64,000 nucleotides of DNA from Pseudoduganella umbonata (GTDB lineage Bacteria; Pseudomonadota; Gammaproteobacteria; Burkholderiales; Burkholderiaceae_D). Position numbers and translations under genes: made by a program. Under the pieces are notes generated by a model, which was not told the DNA's origin, searched no databases, and worked only from the letters and a program-made list of their open reading frames with translations. Shown here piece after piece: positions 19,463 to 28,118 of the stretch. Position 1 is the first letter of the stretch, and each line of letters opens with the position of its first letter. The stretch covers positions 81,721 to 145,720 of the forward strand of contig NZ_JACHXS010000015.1 of assembly GCF_014192225.1 (NCBI RefSeq), read 5' to 3'.

Positions 19463-20749
19463 TCAGGCGGCGTGGACGCGGCCTTGTCCGGCCAGTTTTT
19501 CGTCGCGGCCAGGCGCCGGCTCTTCCAGCGCGCCTTCCCACTTCGCCACCACGGCGGTGGCCACGGCATTGCCCACCGCGTTGGTCGCGGAGCGGCCCAT
19601 GTCGAGGAACTGGTCGACGCCCATCAGCAGCAGCAGGCCCGCTTCGGGAATGTTGAACTGGGTCAGCGTCGCGGCGATCACCACCAGCGATGCGCGCGGC
19701 ACGCCGGCCATGCCCTTGGAGGTCAGCATCAGCAGCAGCAGCATGGTGATCTGCGTGCCCACCGACAGGTCGATGCCGTAGGCCTGGGCGATGAACAGCA
19801 CGGCGAAGGTGCAGTACATCATCGAGCCGTCCAGGTTGAACGAATAGCCCATCGGCAGCACGAAGCTGGAGATGCGGCGCTGCACGCCGAACTTGTCGAG
19901 CGCCACCAGCAGCTTCGGATAGGCCGCTTCCGAACTGGCGGTGGAGAAGGCCAGCAGGAACGGTTCGCGGATCAGGCCGACCAGGCGGAACACGCGCGGG
20001 CCCAGCGCCAGGAAGCCGGCGCCGATCAGCAGCAGCCACAGGCACAGCAGGCCCAGGTAGAAGCCGCCCATGAACTTCGCGAAGGTGACCAGGATGCCCA
20101 GGCCGTTGGTGGTGACGACCGACGCCATGGCGGCGAACACCGCCAGCGGTGCCAGGTTCATGATGGTGCCGGTAATGCGCAGCATCACCTGCGCCAGTTC
20201 GTCCACCACGCCCACCAGCCGCTTGCCGGACTCGCCCAACGCGCCGAGCGCGGAACCGAAGAAGATCGAGAACACCAGCACCTGCAGGATCTCGTTATTG
20301 GCCATCGCCTCGATCGGCGACTTCGGCACCACGTGCGTGATGAAATCCTTCAGCGTGAATGCGGCGGTCTTCAGGCCGGTGCTGGCGTCGGCGGCCGGCA
20401 GCGGCAAGCCCAGGTTGGTACCGAGCTGCAGCAGGTTGGACAGCCCCATGCCCAGCGCCAGCGACACCAGCGAGGCCAGCATGAACCAGGCAAACGCCTT
20501 GGCGCCGATGCGGCCGGCGGCCTTGCCGTCCGCCAGGTTGGCGATGCCGATGGTCAGCGTGGAGAACACCAGCAGCGCGATGATCATCTTGATGAGGCGC
20601 AGGAAGATGTCCGTCACCAGCGAGATGTTGGCGGAAATGTCGGTCGTGATCGCCTTGTCGGGGAATACCGTGTGACAGGCATGGCCGACCACGATGCCGA
20701 GCAGCATCGCGATCAGGATATACAGGGTGAGAGGGCGCTTTTTTTGCAT
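19463..20749 (-). CDS. dctA: C4-dicarboxylate/proton (sodium) symporter
   Basis: 428 residues with the eight-helix, two-hairpin fold of the dicarboxylate/amino acid:cation symporter family. The signatures are the hairpin-1 serine run STASSEAAYP, SFNLDGSMMY on helix 7, hairpin-2 SKGMAGVPRA, and the substrate helix MGVDQFLDMGRSATNAVGNAVAT. It matches DctA best, given length and context next to DctB/DctD. It imports succinate, fumarate and malate. The start at 20749 has GGAGA six bases before it. The upstream region has a sigma-54 promoter and a 16-bp palindrome. Confidence 0.94.
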   Translation of the reverse strand: MQKKRPLTLYILIAMLLGIVVGHACHTVFPDKAITTDISANISLVTDIFLRLIKMIIALLVFSTLTIGIANLADGKAAGRIGAKAFAWFMLASLVSLALGMGLSNLLQLGTNLGLPLPAADASTGLKTAAFTLKDFITHVVPKSPIEAMANNEILQVLVFSIFFGSALGALGESGKRLVGVVDELAQVMLRITGTIMNLAPLAVFAAMASVVTTNGLGILVTFAKFMGGFYLGLLCLWLLLIGAGFLALGPRVFRLVGLIREPFLLAFSTASSEAAYPKLLVALDKFGVQRRISSFVLPMGYSFNLDGSMMYCTFAVLFIAQAYGIDLSVGTQITMLLLLMLTSKGMAGVPRASLVVIAATLTQFNIPEAGLLLLMGVDQFLDMGRSATNAVGNAVATAVVAKWEGALEEPAPGRDEKLAGQGRVHAA

Positions 20750-20805
20750 TGCAGTCTCCGTTTTGTTGGGACCGCGGTGAGCCACCGCGGGGGTGGCTCG
20801 TAGAT

Positions 20806-20821
20806 AGCAAGCGCCATGCCA
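20806..20821 (-). promoter_or_regulatory. Sigma-54 (-24/-12) promoter of dctA
   Basis: On the minus strand the sequence is TGGCATGGCGCTTGCT, which differs from the consensus TGGCAC-R-N4-TTGCW at one position only. The GG (20819-20820) and GC (20807-20808) are ten bases apart, as required. Transcription would start near 20795, giving a leader of about 45 bases before dctA. This fits the NtrC-family regulator encoded in the same unit. Confidence 0.85.
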
Positions 20822-20884
20822 TTCTGGTTTGAATGGCTAAGTTATTGTTTTTACTCGATTAAGTTGAAAGGGGAGAGGGAAATT

Positions 20885-20900
20885 GTCCAAGAAATTGGAC
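20885..20900. promoter_or_regulatory. Palindrome, candidate DctD enhancer site
   Basis: Perfect inverted repeat GTCCAA-GAAA-TTGGAC, centred about 98 bases upstream of the predicted dctA transcription start. This is the usual distance and form for an upstream activating sequence of an NtrC-type regulator. Only one clear copy is seen; these regulators often use two. Confidence 0.6.
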
Positions 20901-20978
20901 TGGGTGGGGTGGCCCGGTCCAGGATCTTGGATGGCGCCCACGCGCCTGGGAGCAGGACGGTTACGTTTGCACCCGTCG

Positions 20979-21530
20979 TCAGGGCGCCTGCCGGGGCGCA
21001 CGCAGCGCCTTGCTGTAGTAGCCGGACGGGTCGAAGCAGCAGACGCGTTTCTTGCCTTCCGCAAGCATGTCGCAGGCATCGGCGATGCGGCTCAGGCGCG
21101 TTTTTTCCTGCTTGGCTGAGCCGATCCAGTGTATCCAGTCGATGCGGGCAATCGTCGTGGTGCTGTCCCACGTCGCGCCGGCTTGCGGCGACGCGGCCAG
21201 CGCGGCCAGCAAATCCGGCGGCATCTGCGGTTCCAGTTCGTCCGCCAGCGGCTGGAGCGCGAGGGTCACCAGTTCTCCTGCCTGCGCACCCGATTTTTTG
21301 AGCAAGGCCGCGGGAATCTTCAGCCAGTGGCTCAACTGGCCGTCCGGCTCGAGGATGGCCTGGAACGGCTGGCCATTCAGCCAGCCTTCCGCGCTGGTTC
21401 TTCCACGGCGCGCGAACCGGTCGCTTTCCGCCTTGGGCAGGATGGCGAACGCCCAGGGATCCTCGCCCTGGAAGTCCGCGGGGCGCAGCAGGCGGGCTTC
21501 AAAGCATGTGTCGGTGGGACTCGTCTTCAT
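20979..21530 (-). CDS. DUF1905 / YdeI-family (OmdA-like) protein
   Basis: 183 residues, cytoplasmic. The N-terminal half is a DUF1905 beta-barrel (WAFAILPKAESDRFARRGRTSAEGWLNGQPFQAILEPDGQLSHWLKI). The C-terminal half is a YdeI/OmpD-associated domain with WIHWIGSAKQEKTRLSRIADACDMLAEGKKRVCCFDPSGYYSK. Proteins of this family have been linked to bacteriocin or polymyxin tolerance in a few species, but the molecular role is not established. GGAGC precedes the start at 21530 by five bases. It lies between the dctA control region and a divergent LysR gene, with no clear functional tie to either. Confidence 0.75.
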   Translation of the reverse strand: MKTSPTDTCFEARLLRPADFQGEDPWAFAILPKAESDRFARRGRTSAEGWLNGQPFQAILEPDGQLSHWLKIPAALLKKSGAQAGELVTLALQPLADELEPQMPPDLLAALAASPQAGATWDSTTTIARIDWIHWIGSAKQEKTRLSRIADACDMLAEGKKRVCCFDPSGYYSKALRAPRQAP

Positions 21531-21680
21531 CGGCGCTCCGTTCGGCGGTTTGGCGGGATCGACAGTATGAACCGGATCGCGGGCGCGGGTCAGGTGATGC
21601 GGTCCGCGGGCCGGTACGTGGCATGCCGCTGCCGGTGCGTGGTATCTTAAAAAAACAACTATACCGAGACACGCGACACC

Positions 21681-22592
21681 ATGAAGATCGACCCGATGCC
21701 ACCCCTGAACAGCCTGGTGGCGTTCGAGGCAGCCGCCCGCCACCTCAGCTTTACCGTGGCCGCCGCGGAACTGAACGTTACCCAGGGAGCGATCAGCCGG
21801 CAGGTACGGCTGCTGGAGGATTACCTCGGCACGCCGCTGTTCGAACGCACCACGCGCCGCATCGTCCTCAGCAGCAAGGGCGAACAGTATTACCGGGACA
21901 TCCATGACGTACTGACGCAGCTGGCACGCGCCACCGGCGCGGTGCGCCACTGGAAGGGCGCGCAGCAGGTCACGGTGTTCACCAGTACGGCGCTGGCATC
22001 CATGTGGCTGCTGCCGCGCGTGGCGGAATTCCAGCGGCAAAACGAAGAGATCGAACTGCGCATCATCGCCAACGACCAGGCGAAGGACTTCAGCCGCCTC
22101 GATTGCGACCTGGCCGTGTTCTACAGCGGCCAGCGGCCGGAAGGCATCCACGCGACGCCGCTGTTCGCCGAGGAGGTATTTCCGGTGTGCAGCCCGGAGT
22201 ACCTGGCGAAGCATCCCGGCCTGGCTGGGCCGGAGCAGCTGTGCGACTGCACCTGGCTGTGGCTGGAGGATCCGCAGAGTGGCTGGATCGGCTGGGCGGA
22301 ATGGTATCGCCGCACCGGGCACGTGCCGGTCGAGCCGCGCCGCCGCATCAACATCAACAGCTACGCGATGCTGATACAGTCCGCCGTCGCCGGCCAGGGC
22401 ATTGCGCTCGCGTGGGCAAACCTGGTCGATCGCCACCTGGAGACAGGCGCACTGGTGCGGCCGATCGACGCGGCCCTGCGTACCAGCGGCATGTTCTACC
22501 TGCTCGAACCCGAAGATCGCGGCGCCTGGCGCCCCAGCGTGCGGCGCTTCCGCGCCTGGCTGCTGGAGCAGGTCGCCGGCGCCGATTCATGA
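21681..22592 (+). CDS. LysR-type regulator, GcvA group
   Basis: 303 residues. The N-terminal winged helix-turn-helix has the GcvA-type signature PPLNSLVAFEAAARHLSFTVAAAELNVTQGAISRQVRLLEDYLGTPLF. The ligand-binding domain follows with WLLPRVAEFQ, DLAVFYSG, FPVCSPEYL and INSYAMLIQSAVAGQGIALAW. GcvA-group regulators often control amine or amino acid metabolism. The gene ends 110 bases before the Rieske oxygenase operon on the same strand. A conserved element covering its last codons recurs before the BCCT gene. It is the most likely regulator of both units. Confidence 0.9.
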   Translation: MKIDPMPPLNSLVAFEAAARHLSFTVAAAELNVTQGAISRQVRLLEDYLGTPLFERTTRRIVLSSKGEQYYRDIHDVLTQLARATGAVRHWKGAQQVTVFTSTALASMWLLPRVAEFQRQNEEIELRIIANDQAKDFSRLDCDLAVFYSGQRPEGIHATPLFAEEVFPVCSPEYLAKHPGLAGPEQLCDCTWLWLEDPQSGWIGWAEWYRRTGHVPVEPRRRININSYAMLIQSAVAGQGIALAWANLVDRHLETGALVRPIDAALRTSGMFYLLEPEDRGAWRPSVRRFRAWLLEQVAGADS

Positions 22593-22640
22593 TAAAAACT
22601 CACAAATAGGCGTGTAAAACTCGTTTGTCGATCATCCCCC
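22581..22640 (+). promoter_or_regulatory. Conserved promoter element, copy 1 (Rieske operon)
   Basis: This 60-bp stretch aligns without gaps to 29703-29762 upstream of the BCCT gene. The first twenty bases (GCCGATTCATGAYAAAARCT) match at 18 positions and TTTGTCGAT (22624-22632) matches completely at the same spacing, while the middle differs. Two conserved boxes about three helical turns apart suggest a shared regulator site, with half-sites GAYAAA and TTTGTC facing each other. The left box includes the final codons and stop of the LysR gene. Confidence 0.6.
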
Positions 22641-22654
22641 TGCAGCCCGAAACT

Positions 22655-22670
22655 AGGTGCCACAACACCT
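22655..22670. promoter_or_regulatory. Short dyad before the Rieske gene
   Basis: AGGTG (22655-22659), six bases, CACCT (22666-22670), lying 33-48 bases before the Rieske ATG. It may be an operator or a small mRNA hairpin. The arms are only five bases, so chance is possible. Confidence 0.3.
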
Positions 22671-22702
22671 GGGCCTTCGGACCCGCAGATACAGGAGATC
22701 AC

Positions 22703-23905
22703 ATGAGCCATACCCCTTCCCAGCGCATCGCCTTCCACAAGCTCGAAGACGTGCTGCGCCCCATCCACCAGGCCAGTGGCCTTGGCAACGAGTTCTATAC
22801 CGAGCAATCCGCGTTTGCGCTGGAGCGGGACAACGTGATGGGCAAGACCTGGGCTTGCGTTGGATTTGCCAGCGACCTGCCCAGGAACGGCATGGTGAAT
22901 CCGGTCGACTTCATGGGCCTGCCGCTGCTGCTGATGCGCAACCGCGACGGCGCGCTGCAGGTGTTCCACAACGTGTGCAGCCATCGGGGCATGAAACTGG
23001 TGGAACAGCCCGGCGAAGTACAGGGCGTGATCCGCTGCCCGTACCATTCGTGGACGTACGACCTGAACGGCAGCCTGAAGGGCACGCCGCACATCGGCGG
23101 CATCAACCAGCACAAGGACGAGCGCTTCGCCTGCGAAAAGCACGGCCTGAAGCCGATCCGCAGCCAGGTCTGGATGGACATGGTGTTCGTCAACCTGTCC
23201 GGCGACGCGGCACCGCTGGAGGACATGCTGGCACCGCTCACCGAGCGCTGGTCGCAGTTCCTCGGCCCCGAAGGCATGAGCCTGCTGCGCCGCAAGGGCA
23301 GCGGCGACGCCACCAGCATCGAGGTGAACTGCAACTGGAAACTCGCGGTGGAGAACTACTGCGAGGCCTATCACCTGCCATGGGTGCATCCGGCGCTGAA
23401 CACCTATTCGCGGCTGGAAGACCACTACAACATCCTGTTCGCCGGGCACTTCGCGGGGCAGGGCAGCTACGCGTACAACCTGTCGGACGTCGCCGGCACC
23501 AACCTGCCCACCTTCCCCGACTGGCCGAAGGACCGGCTGCGCAACGCCGAATATGTCGCCTTCTTCCCCAACGTGCTGCTGGGCATCCAGGCCGACCATG
23601 CCTTTGCCATGCAGCTGCAGCCGATCGCGCCGGGCAAGACCATCGAGCACCTGCGGCTGTTCTACGTGGGCGACGAGGCACTGGACGAACGGTATGCCGC
23701 CTGCCATGCAGCCGTGCTGGAAGCCTGGCGCGTGGTGTTCGCCGAAGACGTGGCGTCGGTCGAAGGCATGCAGAAGGGCCGCTCTTCGCCCGGCTACCAG
23801 GGCGGCGTGTTCTCGCCCGAGATGGACGTGCCCACGCATTATTTCCACCAGTGGGGCGCGCGCCAGCTGCTGGCCGCAGCGCAATCCGGCACGGCCGCGG
23901 CCTGA
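22703..23905 (+). CDS. Rieske non-heme iron oxygenase, alpha subunit (quaternary-amine type)
   Basis: 400 residues. The Rieske [2Fe-2S] ligands are C92-S-H94 (CSHRG) and C112-PY-H115 (CPYHSW). The mononuclear iron ligands are H224 and H229 in EAYHLPWVHP and D349 in FAEDVASVEGMQ. The residue bridging the two metal sites is E221, where most family members have Asp; a bridging Glu is known in carnitine monooxygenase CntA. Together with the BCCT transporter downstream this points to N-demethylation or C-N cleavage of a quaternary or methylated amine (glycine betaine, carnitine, stachydrine or similar). GGAG lies six bases before the ATG. It is the first gene of a six-gene operon. No dedicated ferredoxin-type reductase is present. 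Confidence 0.88.
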   Translation: MSHTPSQRIAFHKLEDVLRPIHQASGLGNEFYTEQSAFALERDNVMGKTWACVGFASDLPRNGMVNPVDFMGLPLLLMRNRDGALQVFHNVCSHRGMKLVEQPGEVQGVIRCPYHSWTYDLNGSLKGTPHIGGINQHKDERFACEKHGLKPIRSQVWMDMVFVNLSGDAAPLEDMLAPLTERWSQFLGPEGMSLLRRKGSGDATSIEVNCNWKLAVENYCEAYHLPWVHPALNTYSRLEDHYNILFAGHFAGQGSYAYNLSDVAGTNLPTFPDWPKDRLRNAEYVAFFPNVLLGIQADHAFAMQLQPIAPGKTIEHLRLFYVGDEALDERYAACHAAVLEAWRVVFAEDVASVEGMQKGRSSPGYQGGVFSPEMDVPTHYFHQWGARQLLAAAQSGTAAA

Positions 23906-23914
23906 GGAGCGGCC

Positions 23915-25360
23915 ATGTTCCCGATCAAGCCGCACTGGCTGAACTACATCGATGGCGAATGGTGCGACAGCCCGCGTTCGCTGACCGTCAGCAATCCAGC
24001 CACCGGCGAGCCGCTGGCCACCATCGCGGAAGCCGGCAGCGACGATGCCGAGCGCGCGCTGGCGGCAGCGCGCCGCTGTGCCGACAACGCGGAACTGACC
24101 CGTGTGCGCCCGGCGCAGCGCGTCACCTGGCTGCTGCGCATCGCTGCGGAAATCCGCGCGGTGGCCGACGAGGGCGCGTGGGTACTGTGCCACGAAAACG
24201 GCAAAAGCCTGCGCGACGCCAGGGATGAATTCACCGAGGCGGCCCGCTATTTCGAGTACTACGCCGGCCTGGCCGACAAGATCGAAGGCACCTCGATCCC
24301 GCTGGGCGACGGTTACATGGATTTCACGGTCTACGACCCGATGGGCGTGTCTGCCCAGATCGTGCCATGGAACTTCCCCGTGTCGATCTGTGCGCGCTCG
24401 CTGGCGCCGGCGCTGGCCGCCGGCAACGCGGTGGTCGTCAAGTCGCCCGAATTGTCGCCGCTGGGCATGTGCGTGCTGTTCCAGGCGATTGCGAAAGCGG
24501 GGTTGCCGACAGGCGCCGTCAACCTGCTGTGCGGACCGGGGCGCCAGGTCGGCGCGCGACTGGTGGATCACCCGCACGTCGACCAGATCGTGTTCACGGG
24601 CTCGGTGTCCACTGGCCAGTCGATCCTGCGCAGCGCTGCTGCGCGGGCAATCCCCAGCGTGATGGAGCTGGGTGGCAAATCAGCGGCGCTGGTCTTCGCC
24701 GACGCCGACCTGCCGCAGCTGCTGGACAGCGTGAAAAGCGGCATCTTCTTCAATGCCGGGCAGGTGTGCTCCGCCATGTCGCGCCTGCTGGTGCAGCGTT
24801 CCGTGTACGAAGAGGTCGTCGGTGCAGTGGTCGCGCTGGCGGACGGGCTGCACATTGGCCCTGGCAGCGACAATCCCGACCTGACGCCGGTGATCAGCGC
24901 CGGCCAGCTCGAACAGGTCGAAGCGATGTGCCGCAAGGCTGTCGATGGCGGTGCGCGGCTGGCCACCGGTGGTGGTGCTTGCCGCGAACGGGCCGGCTGG
25001 TTCATGCAGCCGACCGTGTTCCGCGACGTGACGCCGGAGATGGGCATCTCCCAGGAAGAAGTATTCGGTCCGGTGCTCGTCGTGATCCCGTTCGACACGG
25101 AAGAAGAAGCGCTGGCGATCGCCAACGGTACCGAATTCGGCCTCGTTGCCGGCGTCTTCACCCAGGACATCAGCCGCGCCATGCGCTGCGCGCGCCGGCT
25201 GAAGGCGGGCCAGGTGTTCGTCAACGAGTGGTACGCGGGCGGCATCGAGACGCCGTTCGGCGGCGTGGGCCTGTCCGGCTTCGGCCGCGAGAAGGGGCAG
25301 GAAGCGCTGTACAGCTACGTGCGCACCAAGAACATCGGCATCCGCGTGGCCGGCGAATAA
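23915..25360 (+). CDS. NAD(P)-dependent aldehyde dehydrogenase
   Basis: 481 residues, the full family length. The active site is complete: N153 (PWNFP), K176 (VVVKSPE), general base E251 (MELGGKSA) and nucleophile C285 (NAGQVCSA). The C-terminal part has EEVFGPVL and ETPFGGVGLSGFGREKG. It oxidises an aldehyde to the acid. The likeness is to betaine-aldehyde, aminobutyraldehyde and semialdehyde dehydrogenases, and it cannot be narrowed by eye. It starts nine bases after the Rieske gene with GAGGAGCGG before the ATG, so the two are translated together. It may oxidise the aldehyde formed by the oxygenase or by the FAD oxidase two genes on. Confidence 0.93.
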   Translation: MFPIKPHWLNYIDGEWCDSPRSLTVSNPATGEPLATIAEAGSDDAERALAAARRCADNAELTRVRPAQRVTWLLRIAAEIRAVADEGAWVLCHENGKSLRDARDEFTEAARYFEYYAGLADKIEGTSIPLGDGYMDFTVYDPMGVSAQIVPWNFPVSICARSLAPALAAGNAVVVKSPELSPLGMCVLFQAIAKAGLPTGAVNLLCGPGRQVGARLVDHPHVDQIVFTGSVSTGQSILRSAAARAIPSVMELGGKSAALVFADADLPQLLDSVKSGIFFNAGQVCSAMSRLLVQRSVYEEVVGAVVALADGLHIGPGSDNPDLTPVISAGQLEQVEAMCRKAVDGGARLATGGGACRERAGWFMQPTVFRDVTPEMGISQEEVFGPVLVVIPFDTEEEALAIANGTEFGLVAGVFTQDISRAMRCARRLKAGQVFVNEWYAGGIETPFGGVGLSGFGREKGQEALYSYVRTKNIGIRVAGE

Positions 25361-25382
25361 ACAGCAACAGGAGGAGACGATC

Positions 25383-26780
25383 ATGAAAACATGGCTGTGC
25401 ATTATCTGTGGCCTGGTCTACGACGAGGCCAGGGGCTGGCCGGAGGACGGCATCGCGCCCGGCACGCGTTGGGAAGACGTGCCGGAAGACTGGCTGTGCC
25501 CCGACTGCAAGGTGGGCAAGGCGGATTTCGAGATGCTCGATGTCAGCGTGCCCGCGGCGGCGGTGGTGGCACCGGTACCGCTGCCGGAGAAAGCCGTGAC
25601 GGTCGCAGTGGCGGCGGCAGTACCGCGCCAGCCGATCGTCATCGTCGGCAGCGGTCATGCCGGCTATGGCCTGGCCGCCGCGCTGCGCAGGAACGACCCG
25701 CAGGCCGAGATCCGCGTCGTGACGGCCGATGACGGTTTCGTGTATTCGAAGCCGGCGCTGTCGATCGGCGTGGCGCAAGGCAGGGCGGCCGGGGCCATGG
25801 CGACCGAGTCGCCGCTGGCGATCGAGCGCCGCCTCGGCATTCGCGTGTATCCGCATTGCCGCGTCGAGCGCATCGATGCGCAGGCTCGCCGCCTGCACAC
25901 GAGCCTGGGCGAGATGGAATATGGCCAGCTGGTGCTGGCCTGCGGCGCCCTGCCGGTGCGCCCCCCGATCGAAGGCGATACGGACGCGGTGCTGAGCGTG
26001 AACAACCTTCAGGAATACCGGCGGTTCCGCGAACGGCTGGCCGGCGCGCGCCGCATCGCCATCCTCGGCGACGGCCTGATCGGCTGCGAGTTCGCCAACG
26101 ACCTGGCCGCCGCCGGTATCGAAGTCACCGTGGTGGGGCTGGGCCGCTGGCCGATGGAGCGCCTGCTGCCGGCAGAAGCCGGGCAGCGGCTGCAGGATGC
26201 GTTGTCGGAGCTCGGTGTCCGGTGGCGCCTGAACAACACTGTGCGGCGCATCGACCGGGCCGGCAACGGCTACCGGCTGGCGCTGGCCGACGGCGAGCAG
26301 ATCGACGCGGACCTGGTCCTGTCGGCGATCGGCCTGCGCGCCGACGTATCGCTGGCCGCTGGCGCCGGCATTGCCACCGGCTGCGGGATTCAGGTCGATG
26401 CACACCTGCGGACGTCGCAGCCCGGCATCTACGCGCTGGGCGACTGCATCGAGATCGACCGTTGCCTGCTGCCTTACCTCGCGCCGATCAATCAGGGCAT
26501 CCAGGCCCTTGCCCGCACGCTGCTCGGCCAGCCCACGGCGGTGGCATATCCGGCGATGCCGGTGACGGTCAAGACCCCGGCAATGCCGCTGTGCCTGCTG
26601 GCACCGGCACCCGGAACGGCGGGCGCATGGCGCTGCACACCCACCAGCGACGGCCTCGAGGCCGCGTTCCTGGATGCCCAGGGCGCGCTGCGCGGCTTCG
26701 TGCTGCTGGGCGCCGCGGCGCAGGCCGGGCGAAACGCATGGCTGCAAACCTGCCAGCAAGACCAACGGGCAGCCGCCTGA
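25383..26780 (+). CDS. Rubredoxin-rubredoxin reductase fusion
   Basis: 465 residues. Residues 1-52 are a complete rubredoxin: C6-II-C9-GLVYDEARGWPEDGI and C39-PD-C42 hold the single iron. A Pro/Ala/Val linker leads to a pyridine-nucleotide-disulphide-type FAD reductase with an FAD site VIVGSGHAGYGLAAAL (about 85-100), an NAD(P) site IAILGDGLIGCEFA and a second FAD motif GIYALGDCIEID. The fused pair would pass electrons from NAD(P)H through FAD to the iron. Such pairs normally serve alkane hydroxylases. Here the gene sits in an operon with a Rieske oxygenase that lacks another reductase, so it is probably that enzyme's electron donor (inference). Spacing from the dehydrogenase is 22 bases. Confidence 0.92.
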   Translation: MKTWLCIICGLVYDEARGWPEDGIAPGTRWEDVPEDWLCPDCKVGKADFEMLDVSVPAAAVVAPVPLPEKAVTVAVAAAVPRQPIVIVGSGHAGYGLAAALRRNDPQAEIRVVTADDGFVYSKPALSIGVAQGRAAGAMATESPLAIERRLGIRVYPHCRVERIDAQARRLHTSLGEMEYGQLVLACGALPVRPPIEGDTDAVLSVNNLQEYRRFRERLAGARRIAILGDGLIGCEFANDLAAAGIEVTVVGLGRWPMERLLPAEAGQRLQDALSELGVRWRLNNTVRRIDRAGNGYRLALADGEQIDADLVLSAIGLRADVSLAAGAGIATGCGIQVDAHLRTSQPGIYALGDCIEIDRCLLPYLAPINQGIQALARTLLGQPTAVAYPAMPVTVKTPAMPLCLLAPAPGTAGAWRCTPTSDGLEAAFLDAQGALRGFVLLGAAAQAGRNAWLQTCQQDQRAAA

Positions 26781-26789
26781 AAGAACATC

Positions 26790-28118
26790 ATGACCAAGCA
26801 AATCAATCTTCCGTTCGACGACAGCGGTTGCGGGTGGTATGCGGCGCTCGCCCCGCGCCCGGACGTAAAGCGCCTGCAAGGCAGGCAGCAGGCCGACTAC
26901 GCGGTGATCGGCGCCGGCTTTGCCGGCCTGGCGGCCGCGCGCCGGCTGGCCGAGCGCCTGCCCGAAGCGCGCATCCTGCTCGTCGATGCCCAGCGTGCCG
27001 GCTTCGGCGCCTCGGGCCGCAACTCCGGCTTCGTCATCGACCTGCCCCATAAATTCGCGCTGGAGCATCCCGATCCGGCCCACAAGCAGCGCCTGCTGCG
27101 GCTGAACCGGGCCGCCATCGGGCAATTGCAGGGCCTGGTCGAAAAGCACCGCATCGACTGCCAGTGGTCGCACGCCGGCAAGTACCAGGGCGCGGTGGGC
27201 CCGCGCGGCCAGGCTTACCTGGACCATTTCGAACGCCTGCTGGGCGAACTGGGCGAGCCCTTCCGCCGTGCCGGGCGGGAGGAGCTGAAGGCGGTGCTCG
27301 GTACCGGGCACTACAGCGATGCGATCTTCACGCCCGGCTGCTACCTGATGCAGCCGGCGGCGCTGGTCACCGGGCTGGCGCGCTCGCTGCCACCCAATGT
27401 CGAGCTGCTGGAAGAGTCGCCGATCCGCCGGCTGGAGCGCGACGGGCAGGGCGGCTGGATACTGCATGGCGACGAAGGCAGCATTGCCACCCCCACGCTG
27501 CTGCTCGGCACAAGCATCTTTACCCAGGAATTCGGCTACCTGCGCAACCGCCTGCTGCCGGTGATGACGTTTGCCAGCTGGACCCGGCCTTTGACGGATG
27601 CAGAACTGGCGCGCTACGGCGGGCAGCTCGACTGGGGGCTGACGCCGGCCGACCATGCGGGCACCACGGTGCGCATGACGCGGGACCGCCGGCTGATCAT
27701 CCGCAACACGTACAAGCATGTGCCCCGCTACGGGCGCAGCACCAGCGATGCGATGCGCGAACAGGTGCGTGCGAGGCACCGCGGCGCATTCCTGGCCCGC
27801 TTCCCGCAACTGGCTGACGTGCCGTTCAGCCACACGTGGGGCGGGGTATACGCCATCTCGCGCAATTTCACCAACTTCTTTGGCGAGCTGGACCAGGGCG
27901 TGTACGCCACGGCCTGCGACAACGGCGTGGGCGCGGCCTGGGGCACCATCTCGGGCACCCTGCTGGCCGACCGGGCGATCGGCGCCGGCTCCGAACAGCT
28001 GCGCGATATCGAAGCCGTCACCGGCATGCCCTCGCGCAATCCACCGGAACCGTTCCTCGGCATCGGCGTGCGCTCGCGCATCCAGCTGGCGGCCTGGTCG
28101 AGCAGGAGCGAACTGTGA
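26790..28118 (+). CDS. FAD-dependent amine oxidoreductase (DAO family)
   Basis: 442 residues. The N-terminal Rossmann FAD site is YAVIGAGFAGLAAARRLAE (about 36-54). RAGFGASGRNSGFVIDLPHK is typical of the PuuB/OrdL branch of the DAO fold, and GVYATACDNGVGAAWGTISG binds FAD near the C-terminus. These enzymes oxidise C-N bonds of secondary amines, for example gamma-glutamylputrescine, sarcosine or N-methyl amino acids, releasing an aldehyde. In this operon it could remove the N-methyl or alkyl group left after the Rieske step. It starts nine bases after the rubredoxin reductase gene, and its stop overlaps the next start (GTGA). Confidence 0.9.
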   Translation: MTKQINLPFDDSGCGWYAALAPRPDVKRLQGRQQADYAVIGAGFAGLAAARRLAERLPEARILLVDAQRAGFGASGRNSGFVIDLPHKFALEHPDPAHKQRLLRLNRAAIGQLQGLVEKHRIDCQWSHAGKYQGAVGPRGQAYLDHFERLLGELGEPFRRAGREELKAVLGTGHYSDAIFTPGCYLMQPAALVTGLARSLPPNVELLEESPIRRLERDGQGGWILHGDEGSIATPTLLLGTSIFTQEFGYLRNRLLPVMTFASWTRPLTDAELARYGGQLDWGLTPADHAGTTVRMTRDRRLIIRNTYKHVPRYGRSTSDAMREQVRARHRGAFLARFPQLADVPFSHTWGGVYAISRNFTNFFGELDQGVYATACDNGVGAAWGTISGTLLADRAIGAGSEQLRDIEAVTGMPSRNPPEPFLGIGVRSRIQLAAWSSRSEL

